In this document: one piece after another, positions 52,665 to 64,000 of the stretch | Position numbering within the stretch: position 1 is the stretch's first letter | Layout of the letters: every line of letters starts with the position of its first letter | DNA from: Archegozetes longisetosus | Taxonomy: Eukaryota; Arthropoda; Arachnida; Sarcoptiformes; Trhypochthoniidae | Direction: 5' to 3' | Assembly (NCBI GenBank): GCA_018873245.2 | Contig: JAEMBT020000006.1 | Location: forward strand, 1,247,804 to 1,311,803 | Length of the DNA: 64,000 nt | Position numbers and translations under genes: made by a program | Notes under the pieces: generated by a model | Told to the model about the DNA's origin: nothing | Seen by the model: only the letters and a program-made list of their open reading frames with translations | Databases searched by the model: none

Positions 52665-53237
52665 GCCAGTCATTCACTCCTGGCTGACTTTCTCATAGAT
52701 TTACATTTATACACAAAATTGCAATGTGCAATTTAGGACCTGCTTTGCTTTCTTACTATAGAAGAATATGAAGCAAAAGAATAAAAATATTTGTCAATTT
52801 GTATTTATAGAGAAGTAAAAAGTAAGTCGTCAGCAGAAGAACGAAACATTTGTCGCATATCATAACTTACCAGAAGATTGTCTCTTCTCCTCATACTATC
52901 TTTTCTTCTCTCTCTTATATAACTTCCTGAACGCATTAACATTAGATATTCAGTAGAGAAAAAATAGTTTTGTTCAGTATATTTGTAAGTGCTTAGCACA
53001 CAAGCAGAAAAACATTAGAAATGGCAAAAAATTGTTTTTTCAAAAGTCAAAAAGAAAACCATTTCTTATAGATGGTATAAGTTTTTTGAAAAAGTGCTCA
53101 ACAGCTGCAAAGACAACACTACTAAAGAAATGAATTTTTCTCTCTTCAGATGCATAAGCGTTTGTGTCACTTAATGCCTATAGTTTTACTAAACTTTTTA
53201 TTTTCTTTACCAAAAAGCATTTTCCCACAAACTACGA

Positions 53238-53239
<2 letters not shown>

Positions 53240-53292
<53 letters not shown>
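53240..53292. repeat. (TC)n microsatellite, 53 bp
   Basis: Uninterrupted TC units. Confidence 0.98.
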
Positions 53293-53294
<2 letters not shown>

Positions 53295-56200
53295 CTAATG
53301 CTCTAATTCTTTACTATCTGTCTCTTTAAATGCGTTTTGTTCGTAATTTACTTTATTTTTCTACTCAAATCTCTGACCAAAAATAAGTCTCTGCTCGAAG
53401 ACACTCATTCTTCTATGTGTTGTTTTCCATCATGTTCGTAGCACTTCTTGTGCTCTGAATTGGTGGCAAACTGCCAGCAACAGTATCATAACTGCGACTT
53501 AAAACTAGGTTTTAATAAAGAATTGCTAATTCATCATGTCTTGAAACTTGACTTTAAGGCCCTAACCATTTCATAACTTATTCCTTTTGTGCTAAACTTT
53601 TTTAAATGAATTCTTTCTCTTTTATCTCTAATCTCGTGACTGATTTGCGACCAATAGTTTCTTCAGATATAAGATTAGAAGAAAATTATTATAAGAAAAA
53701 ATAAATTTGAAACTTTAAGATAAGAGTTTGAGACACTTTTGAGGCGAATGATAAATAAGTTTTAGAAATAATAAACTTTTCAATTTGGAAAATTAACACA
53801 ATTAAGTCATCTCGAGAAGTTTACTCTAATCCTGCCTCAAAAACCAAAATAAATAAATTCAACTATATATATATGTAATGTTTCGCGAGTTACTAGTTTT
53901 GAACATTTCAAAGAGAACAAAAACAAAAATTTAGAGAAAAGGTTCAAAAAGTTCATTTGAAGACTAGAAAGCACTTATTAGTAGCCATTTATAAAAAGTC
54001 ACAAATGAATACATCAAACTATCAAAACTGTCAGATGAATGAGATTTTTTGTGTTATGAATTAAGTCAAAATGTTTAGAGATTTTGAAGTTTGAAGCGCT
54101 AAATGAAAGCAATAGAAAAAATACATTTCCCAAATGTTCAACCTAAGAAAAGTGCAAAATTTTGAAGACACTATCGCGATGGCCATGAATTTTCAGTCAT
54201 AGAAAAATGATTTTCGCTTTCAATTAAAAAGAAAAAAGTTTGTCATTATTTAAAATGTTATTTAAAAGCATGAAAATTCGTACGAATAGGTGCTATATAG
54301 GTATTTTCAGCTAACATTAGGCAGAAATGAAGAATTTTCCTACCGAATAGTTTTGCTGTCTAACTAAATTATCTGAACGACATTTTTTCAGACACATCTC
54401 TGTATCTATTTTACGCTAAACTCTAAAAGATCTGAAAAATTTTCTTACATTTTCTTTATTTTCTCTAAAATAATTATTTACTTCAAATAAATGTTTGGCA
54501 TTTTAAAGTGTGACTCTTGTGTCACAATTACGTTTGAAATTTAGAACTTCAAGCTAAGTGTCATTTTTTAGCTCGAGCTAATTTTATTCAAGTATCACTC
54601 AAAGTCGGTCTATATTCAAAGTTATTGATTAGGATTTCGATGAAATACTCTTTTCATAATTTTAAAAATTTGAAGTTATTCAAATCTTTTAATAATGAAA
54701 TTGATTATAATCCTTAGATAACATCTGCCTCATGATTAACTTGTAAGATGTGAACTAATCTGTCAAAAAATGACATTCATTTACATAATGAATCACATTT
54801 AATTTGCGATAATTAAGTTTAATTATTCGCATATTTTCAAGTCTTGTATACATTCCGAGTCAAAACATTTCAATTTAAATCTTAAAAATCTAAAATAAGT
54901 CCGAAATATTAAAAGATAGGCAAATAAACAGTTAACTAGTTATGCAATTTGCCAGAAATATAACCTAAAACATAATTGAGAATAAGCTGAAAGGTCTTTT
55001 CAATTGATTTATTTTTGAATAAAACTACGTTATGAGGTATGAAGTCATAGCCGTAAATCATAACCGCACATATTCATAAGTGATAATTTGCAGACTTTTT
55101 GCTAGTCATAAACCAAACACCTTCTCATAGCAATAGCGCTGAGAGAGTCTTTACCCAAAATCATCTGAAAGGGTGAAAAACGAAAACATATACTCAAAAA
55201 AAGTTATCACTTTCTCTGGCATAGAGTTGACGCAGAATTTGCGATTCAAGCGGTGCGTATCGACAGTTGATCTATTTTTTTCTTCATTTTCATGTCACTA
55301 ATCTCTACAACACTTCAGTAATGATGCGATTAATAGCGAAAATGTTTTGCGTTTTCGTGTAAATAAAATTTTAGTTTCGCTTCAAATACGCCCATCGAGT
55401 ACATGAAGTCATACTTTTCACAACTTTTTTAATTTCAACTTAAACTTTCAATATATATCTTAAAAATGTTTTGAGAGTTGTGTTGAAAAGTGACTTAAAG
55501 TAAATATTGATGTGAGAAAGGTTATTTGACGATGATTTTTGCCTATTTTTGCCTATCTTTCCTCTAAATTGTATCTTTACTTTATCGGCAACTAATAGAA
55601 AGTTTTCTTGTAAGAAATCTGCTCAAAGTTCATTTTGTTTCTAAGTTATTTTTCTATTAATAAAAACTTTTAATTAAATGTGTATCTGAACAGTCAGACT
55701 AAAGACGATTTATTCGTTTAATATTTTTGGCAACAATTCTATCCTCGAAAATAAAATGGATTGTTTGCAGACAACGAGACCCTTGATTTTAATATAAAAT
55801 CTAAGAATAAGTTTTAAATCTCGATAGTCTTTAATGACAACAACAGGTAAGTGGCCATAAAATGATAATTTACAGCAATATTTAGAGCTGAAGGAAAATT
55901 TATATTCTAGTTATAAGATATGATGTAAAAGAAAATTTCAATTTATTTATTATAATTTTACTATTACTTTAGTATTTGAACCCCCACTAAGTCTTAATAC
56001 ATTCCTATCCTTTAAAATATTGATATTATTTACCATTTCAGTGAATGAGTCGTTGCAATCATTTTTATTATTATATATGAGACTTATATTATGCTATTTT
56101 CAGTACTCGAATAACATAAACTTTTGTGCAAAGTGGTTAACCATTATTTTGTTGCTGTCACATAGTCCTGACTCCCATTCTCCTCTCCAGTCCTTATTTT

Positions 56201-56905
56201 ATGACTCAATCATAGTAATAATAATGATAACTATGGGGTAGTGTATCACAACATTCTTTATTGTCCGTAAACAAAAATATATAATAGTATTGCATAAAAG
56301 AATAATAAGTTATATACACATAAAAAGTAACAAATTTATGTGAGAAGTAGTGGAAACACTAGGATCTATGTTAAAGAGATTGCAAATTACAATTGAATAC
56401 TATTTCTAGAGATCACTTACTATACATGAAAAGTTATTCAAAAAAAAGAAATGAATGTCTCCTTGTCTTCTTGAACGAGCAAAAGATATTGTGATAAAGA
56501 GACGCATAGCATTTGATTATAAACTATTTTGCCTACTTTAAAGAGATTGTAATTGTGATGCGGGCCAGTACTAAAACCTCATATGAAGTACTGCTTAACT
56601 TATAGTATGCTATTATGCGGATATGCTTTTACTACACTTTTTCATGTTATGCAAATGATTTCCCAGTGCGTGATGTGATGCCATACCATAACATCTTTTC
56701 CATTCTTTCTATTTATAACTGTATATATTTTTTATACATGTAGTATATTATGTGCAGTACTGTGTAAATCGCTGGCTTGTATTTATATGCAAATTATGTT
56801 TCAATGAGTTTTTGTTATGTAACTTTTGATGGCTTTGTCGATTTCAGAATAAAATTGATGAACAAATGCTTTTTTATATATTGTAACGCATAAAAAGCTA
56901 ATATT

Positions 56906-56908
<3 letters not shown>

Positions 56909-56952
<44 letters not shown>
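56909..56952. repeat. (TC)n microsatellite, 44 bp
   Basis: Uninterrupted TC units; the antisense Arg-Glu frame over it is a by-product. Confidence 0.98.
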
Positions 56953-56955
<3 letters not shown>

Positions 56956-59900
56956 CTCTTTTGAAATTATTAATTGGTCTTTGTATACAGTACGGATGTG
57001 TATCCACATAAGTTATGATAAATTAGTTTTTATTTTCTCTAGATTAAAAAATTTTTTTAGTCAGAAAATACTAAAATTTGATATGTATAAACAGTTGTGT
57101 GAGACAGAACCCGAAATTTATTTAAGTAACTTTCATTTTTTATTCAAACAAACATTCTTCATTAACAGCTTTCTCAAATATGGCAAAAATGTGAATTCTC
57201 AGACAAAAAGAAAATTTTGACAATAAATTTAAATCTTATCTCAATATTGAAAGCACTTAAGAAAATTTTGTCCCTACATTTTGATAAACTAAAACATATT
57301 TCTGAAAATTTAAGCCCTAATAAAGTGCTGCTTTTTATAAGAAAGACTATCAGAATTACTATAATAAATAATAATAATATCTATAATAAGATATTCCACT
57401 TTTGAGGTTAGATCTCAACGTGTTGTGACATCTCTGTACATTTTATCCCTCTTTCTTTCTTACAAACTCATTATCATTATTATTATTATTACAGACTCTT
57501 ATGACAAGCCCTTTCCCTCAACTCTTATCTATGAATTCGTATTTCCATCACATATACACTCACACTATACTTTTTTCGAAGAGAAGAGAATATATAAATT
57601 ATTCACTCCATTAAAAATAGAAAAATGTCTGAAAAAACCTTTTATTTAAAGAGGAAAAAGTTTGGGTGTATTTATTGTGGGCTTTTGTCAGAATAAATAG
57701 CTTCACATAGTTTTTCTCTTATTGAAGTAGTGTTGCATTAGTTTCAAACTGCAATTTGTGGCCCACAAGTGGTCGCGAAGGCAGAAAATTGAACATTAAA
57801 TTTAGCAAAATTGAAGTCATAAGTGGATTGTAACCCGTAAAAGTTTGACAGTCACTGTCTTATTGAGCTTTTGTGCAGAAGTTGGCGTAAGCTATTCAGA
57901 AAAAGTAGAAAATTAAGAATAATTTTTAGATATAATAAATTTTGTGAAAGAAACAGTTATTCTTTGGGAGCGAGAAATGCTAAAACAAATAAATTAGCAC
58001 TTGCTCTGTCAAATATATGTTTCCGTATATCTACCTCAAGGTTATGAAATTCAGTAAAGCGTTGGTGAGTTGAAAATCAGTTCAGAGATTAGACATTTTC
58101 AGGCACTAAAACTAAATCTCTAGCCCATAGTTCGAAATAAATTTTTTCGATAGAAATCTAAATTAATTATAGCCTAAAGTCCAGAAATAAGTGTTTGATT
58201 TGCAAAACTCTTTCGCAAAACTTATTTGAAAGATAAGCCAGAAAACTATTTAAAGATTGACTCATTTCTGAGGCATAATATAATAGTTATAATATTTTTC
58301 TAGAGAGAGAATATGGCAAAAAATAAATCATACTTTCATTTTTCTTAATTCAAGTGAAAGCCTATTCACTAAATCGAGAAAATCGTTGAGTTAAATAAAC
58401 GCGAAAATTCCATTCTGTTTAAATTCCAAAATTCTTATTATTCAAACAGCATGAGGTCATCAAGAGATACAAGTTTAGAGAAAAGTTTTAACTTAATAGT
58501 GGAGAATAAGCTTAAAAAGAATTGATAAACTATATTATTCAAGAGAATGAGCCAAAGATATAACTTATTCTTCCTATTTTACAGGGCGTCTCATCTCCTG
58601 TTAAGATTATAGCCCTTATAGGTTACCACATTTTACTGGACAGGGACCTTCACTCAACAATTCATTGTGTTAGGCTTAATATTAATTTAGATCTTAAACT
58701 GTTTTCTTAAAGACTGTATCTGTTTGAACATTAATGTAGAAATCATATACAAAATAGTGTTATGATTGTAATGCACTTGTTCTCCTTGCAGTTCAAAATT
58801 TTAGTCCAATGTCATTTTGTTCTATTAAACAGTTCTTTGTCTGCATTCTATATTACGAGGCATTGGAAATAATGTTATGCTTAAAACTTTGAAGACGAAT
58901 GTATTCAGATTGAAACTCCAGATGATATCGATAGAAGTAAGAGAAAAAATGTCGAAAAAAATCGAAATTCAGTGTGAAATGATCAGGGCGGCAACCTTAG
59001 CGAAAAGGTCTGAGAAAACAAAAATAAAGTGTATTCTTATTTGCGTGACAGACAACAGAAGAGGTCACAATTTGAATTGCATTTTACTTTACAATTGCAT
59101 TCGTATTGATAAAAAAGTGTCTGAGCTTTTTCTTTACTCTCAAATCTAGATTTTTTCCTGAACTTCTGCTGAATTGGCACAAAACGACAAATAAGACAAA
59201 CAGTAAGTGATTTCTAATTTATAAACTGATTTATATATAAACTTTTATACGAAACCAAAAAACGCTCTAAGATTAAAACATAAAAAAGTTTGTTATCACA
59301 TAAAGTAAAGGCTAATTTAAGACTTGAAATTAAATTTTGAGGTCATATAAAGCTTACGAAATGACAAAAAAGTCTAACGTTTTCATTCCTAAAGGTTATA
59401 TAAAAATTTCTCGCAATCATAATAAAATTCCGAATCGAGTTAAAGTGAAGCGAAAAAAGTTAACTTTTCTGTTGAAATCCCTCCTAAAAAATTATCGGTA
59501 TATCATATATAAAACGCATTATCTCTTAGTTTTTGAAGAATATTTTAATACTAATAATACAGTTTGGCTTTTTTCAGTCTCTTTGCAATCGAGGCTTGCC
59601 TTAACTTTTTTAGGAAGATTTGGCTCAAAAACAAAAAATTTTGATAAAACAAGAAATTTTATATGAACATTTCAAACCTAACATTTGTCACTCATATGTG
59701 ACTCGAATGCGAATAGTGCTAAAAACTGTTCCTAAAGAAATATAAAGACTAAGCATTTATTTGATTAAAAAGACTAAAAGCATAGAGTAAGTTAGACTCG
59801 AGTCGCGCAACACTTGTATAACTTATTTTAAATGCCTTAATATAAGGGGTTTATTAAGTATATTAATAATAGCTAAAGAAAAATATAAGACTAAATTTAT

Positions 59901-62461
59901 ACTAATGATCGCTTTCGGGTTCTGTCATCTCATAAAAATAGTTTCTTAAGAGTTAGGCTCGCATTAGAAACGAGAATCCATATAATTTTTAATTAAAAAT
60001 TACCGATGGGGTGAAGAGAAGACTTTTCTTATTGAAAAGGCTTTTAAGTAGTCATAATTACATACATGCAATTTAGTAGTTTTTAATAACCATCAAACGG
60101 ATTCCTAATTGGCATCCGTTTTGTCATTTCAGGAATGATTTCTCTCTTACTGTTTTGCTTAACTAGTTCCTAGCTTATCATCTTTTCTCTTTGCTTAACT
60201 CTTGAATATTCTAGTTATTCGTTAGTGTCAAATGTATTGGCATTCATATTGCACTCTTTATTCCTTATTCTCTGTGCCATCATTTTTCGTACATCAACGG
60301 TTGTGTGGGCGAGACTGAACCACATTTAAGATTAGAATTTCTTAAAAGTGTCAAACGCAACAAAATATGCGATTATTAGCTAAACACGCGATTTTCAAAT
60401 CAGTTGCAATACACGTACAAATTTTTCCATGATTTTCCACGAACTCCAATCAAACTTTTTATTAATTGGTTCAATAGTTTTGATTTTGTCCCACAAACTT
60501 ATTATACTATAAATACATTTATTATTTATAAGTTTACATAAATTTGATATTAATGACCAAAATATTTGTTGTATGTTATACATTTTTATTTGATTTTGTC
60601 AATTTATGTCGAATCCGGTTAAACCCTCATATTTTGGCTAAAACCATACTCATTCAGCTCTTATCGTTCAACCCTATCACGAACATAATCGTAAATTATA
60701 TTTTGAGTACATTTGCTTTTATTTTGTAAGAAAAATAAGATATTCAATAAAATATTTCTTATAACGGAATGAAAGTTGGCTACAACAAAAAAGTTTCGAA
60801 AAATTAAAATATTAAAAACTCATAAAGCCTTTTAATTAACAAATCTTATTAACGGCACAACCAATTATGAATTCAAGTCTTTCTAGTTACAGATATCTAT
60901 TGATATTTTTCATGCACTAACGCAAGTTTAATGAGACAACAAAATTGTGTCTTTCTGTTCAACACGTATAAGACACTCAAATCTTTGCCATCAGCGAAGA
61001 CATAGGTCTGTAAAAAATGTTATTCAATGGGGAACTCATACATTATTATGGCTGTCATTAATATTTTCCGGTTTGTCTCTCTAATTAAGTGCATGTGATA
61101 ACGTTTCACATGAGACAAATAAATGGATCACAGATGGGCTCCAAATAGTTTAATATACAAGAGAAAACTTTTCCTAAACAGACCTTAAAAAATGATTTTT
61201 GCTAGTCCTAAAGGAGAAGACAAGGTTGATTATTTTATGTATTCTAAGATTCACATTAAGTCGTTTCCACATAAAGCCCCTTTTGGATTGAGCAAAGATT
61301 CTACGCATGCGTCACTTAATTCCATATCATTTTAATAGGCAAAGTACTCGAAGCATGCGCATGAATCACATCTCATTACGGAAATGGCTTAATGTAGAAC
61401 AGGCTCAATTCGAATTTGACTGTAGGACAGAAATGAAGATCCAATGAAGAGGAGGGAGAAATTCGAAGCTTCAAAGTTTTCTTTCTTTATCTACTTCTTT
61501 AGTATTATAGAGAAGAGTTGGAATAGTTAGAAGTCTTTCACGCCACACGCAAAGGTCTCAATTATATGACCTCATTTAAAATCAATCCATAAATCATATT
61601 AAATTCATTGTGACATTGCGTTTCTTAAAGAGACAAAATGATTGCTCATCTCTGACCAGAGCTCTAAGTCTCTTAAAGAGAAAGAGAGAAAAAATTGTGA
61701 AAAGACAAAATAAATGAGAAAAATTTGCTATCTTATTTTCTCCATAGTATTTGAGCATTGACTGCCTTAGTGAGAAGCCCACACAACTAGACAACTAGTT
61801 TTTTGTCTTCAAAAAAAAGATGAAAAATTAAATAAATAAGTAAATGAAAAGTTAAGAAATTAATTTTCCCCTAAATTTAAGGTTAAACAGCTTTTAAGTC
61901 ATAGTGAATACAAGTTGCATTATTCTTGTCATGTGTGCAGTTCTGGAAAATAGTAGTAACAAGAATAGAAGATTTGATTTTTCGATACAAAACGTTGCAT
62001 TTTTCATGTGCAATAAGAGAAGTGGATCTGAAGTTAAGGGCATTTAACTTGTAGTGCATCCGATTCTTGTCTTCCATAAAAGAAGATTTAAGTTTTAAAA
62101 AATGGAAAAACATAACAAAAGCGATGCGCAAATGAGATGCGATTTGATGAAACCACCCAACCCTCAAGCCATGGATCGATGAAAATTCACTGACTTGTGC
62201 ATGCTTTACAAATATACACTTGTATACAAACTTATACTTTTGAGCCAACTGTAAAACAGAATAACTAAGTTTTAAGGTTTTTTCAAATGCGAGCTATTTT
62301 TCGTGTGCATCAATTTATATAATCGTTGTTTGTGTTATATTTAATGATTGCTATTCAGTTGCATTTTGAAAGAAGTATTTTCTGTTTAGCTGTTGAATAG
62401 CGTGATTGCCTTAAGAGAAATTATGCTTAATCGAGAAGCGTTTGACTTGAATTTTGTTATA

Positions 62462-62880
62462 CAGGGTGTCCCTTGTTACAAGTCGATGCAACTTTAGCGA
62501 AAAGATAAATATGAGAAAAAATTTCTTAGATTTCAATTCTTTCATTTAATCGATTATTTAAAATCTTCAAATCTAATGAATTGTTTGAAGGAAATTAAAT
62601 AATCCTCTGATTAAGTAGCGATTCGGAAGAATGAAATGTCATTTAGGAAACTAATTAATCAGATCCTAGAAACATTAATCAGTATTTAGATTGCGACTTG
62701 CGAATTCATACCAACGTCTCTTCGTTTGATAACTAAATTTCAGTCTGACTTTTAAGAAAAATGATCATTTGTGTCAAGAGTGTCATCACAAAGCCTTGTA
62801 TTTAAAAATTCTTAAGGTTAACTGCAGATTATCTCTTTATGATTGAACGCTAAGCAAAACATTACCTAAGGGACACCCTT
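62462..62880. mobile_element. TA-flanked MITE, 419 bp (Tc1/mariner-like)
   Basis: The left end CAGGGTGTCCCTT and the reverse complement of the right end, AAGGGTGTCCCTT, agree at 12 of 13 positions. TA flanks both sides (62460-62461 and 62881-62882). No coding capacity. The superfamily call rests on the TA duplication and short terminal repeats. Confidence 0.7.
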
Positions 62881-62882
62881 TA

Positions 62883-64000
62883 CATCGCAAGCAATAATTA
62901 ATTCCTCGATGTGTTTAACACTTTAATCTATTGACTCGTTGAGCCATTGGTAAATTTTGTTCTTTTTTTAATTAGTTAAGCTCCAACTTAACTTATAAGG
63001 AAGTGAAAACATGTGCACATCTTATCATCGAATAGTTAAAGGAGTACAATGAAAAAATTGGACATCAGTTAACACAATTTTGGAAAAATAAAACTGATTT
63101 CTCTTAAAACTTCGGAGTACTTTCACTTTTGGAATCATATAATTAGCACTCAGTTAAGACAAATGTAATAAAAATCTATTTTTTAGTTATTGACGCAAAT
63201 GAAAATTTGATCAAACTTTTTCAAATTATATAAAAGTATCGATAGAAATATCAGATAAACTCTCAATCAAATTGATAAATCGTTATTTAACTGTCAATTT
63301 ATTATTGCGTTTCTTGAGTCAGTGACAAATCTTTCGAAAACAGAAAATATTTTAAATGACAAACAATTCTGTTTATAAGATTCATAATAATTGTTATTTT
63401 ATTAGTTTCCTAAAAATTAGAATTTTTCCACTAAAATAAAAATAAAATATTGACAGACGCAACTCTAACTCATATTTTATTCAAAAAATTTGTTTCAGGT
63501 TTAAAGTTTTTATAGCATTAAACTTATTTATCAAAAATCAAACTAAAGTATTTGTTTTTAGACTTTTCAACTTTAAAATTAAGAAAACTTTAATAAATAA
63601 GTTAATCCGGACTCCAATTATTGTTTTTATTAAATAAGTTTAGTCTTTAAACATAAAATTTTTGAACAAAAATAAAATCGTGAGCATTAAAGATATCAAA
63701 ACTAAAGAAATTGCTGATCAAAAGAAGTTAAGAAATAATTAATGTTTTAATGATTTTCCACAAAACGCCTCTTTTTATGCATTCATTCAGAAGAGCTGCA
63801 ACTGATCTCATATTTCTAGTTATAAATTACTAGAAACCGAAAAATTTATTATTAGAAGAAAAAACTGAAGAAATACTTGAATAAAAAATCAAAATCAATA
63901 ACAATAATAGCAGTAATATTTCATTAGCTGATGCTATAAACTTATGCCACAATTTCCTCAGTTTTCATTAGATAGCTTTGAAGTTATTTTGTATTTTACT
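62883..64000. other. AT-rich sequence to window end, nothing recognised
   Basis: No supported gene, RNA or repeat. Confidence 0.5.

Larger units (their letters stand above)
34492..62459. other. 28-kb gene desert upstream of SoxD
   Basis: No reading frame here has recognisable homology; the frames present (for example 47370-47645, 51367-51600, 58877-59149, 59337-59666, 61883-62248) look like chance. It holds eight (CT)n/(GA)n tracts, three G-rich islands and a GC-richer stretch at about 51440-51570. SoxD regulatory DNA and 5' UTR exons could lie here. Confidence 0.6.

Noticed and set aside
58585..58660. ACAGGGCGTCTCATCTCC resembling a transposon end
   Set aside because: No inverted partner or target duplication found.
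59337..59666. 109-codon plus-strand frame
   Set aside because: Starts at a non-ATG codon, Lys/Phe-rich composition expected of AT-rich noise, and no domain recognised.
61883..62248. 121-codon minus-strand frame
   Set aside because: Composition like translated AT-rich non-coding DNA and no domain recognised.

Overview
This is a eukaryotic, strongly AT-rich window. Its one confidently identified host gene is a SoxD-class HMG-box transcription factor (the Sox5/Sox6/Sox13 group of vertebrates, Sox102F in fly) on the minus strand. I rebuilt seven coding exons from 34491 down to 17314. Their splice phases all agree, and together they give an open frame of 780 codons (779 residues plus stop). Introns are GT-AG and the genetic code is standard. 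Interstitial TTAGG-type repeats, a mariner, piggyBac- and hAT-type elements and the SoxD tail all suit an arthropod. I suspect a chelicerate or mite-like animal, but the sequence does not prove it.

The left 15 kb, downstream of SoxD, is a nest of DNA transposons. A non-autonomous hAT-type element (559-2705, perfect 8-bp target duplication ATAGTGGC) is split by a decayed mariner (789-2133, TA duplication). The mariner transposase frame carries three stops, one of which lies in a 66-nt GT-AG intron-like insertion. A piggyBac-type MITE (4339-4845, TTAA duplication) follows. Next is the most unusual item, a Fanzor-type gene (5457-7622). Fanzors are the eukaryotic relatives of the TnpB RNA-guided nuclease. 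This copy keeps the RuvC GLDPG motif, the CxxC...CxxC zinc ribbon and the NRDINAARN motif, but two in-frame stop codons interrupt it. Further right is an intact autonomous hAT element (8225-10178, 8-bp duplication CTAATGAG, 499-residue transposase), apparently inserted in an older MITE. Then come a 485-bp mariner-type foldback MITE (11062-11546) with arms of about 190 bp, and a decayed hAT-like MITE (14536-15110) that contains the telomere-like repeat.

From 17.3 to 34.5 kb lies SoxD. It has an acidic N-terminus, a coiled coil with Q-box split by a 12.6-kb intron, a PLNLS motif typical of CtBP-binding SoxD proteins, the HMG box split over two exons, and an acidic Ser-rich tail. From 34.5 kb to the end there is no recognisable gene. 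This 29.5-kb desert lies upstream of SoxD and probably holds regulatory DNA and perhaps 5' UTR exons. It and the large SoxD intron hold nine (CT)n/(GA)n tracts, a few G-rich islands and one small TA-flanked MITE (62462-62880). At the extreme left edge a Q/N-rich reading frame on the minus strand may be the first coding exon of a neighbouring gene.
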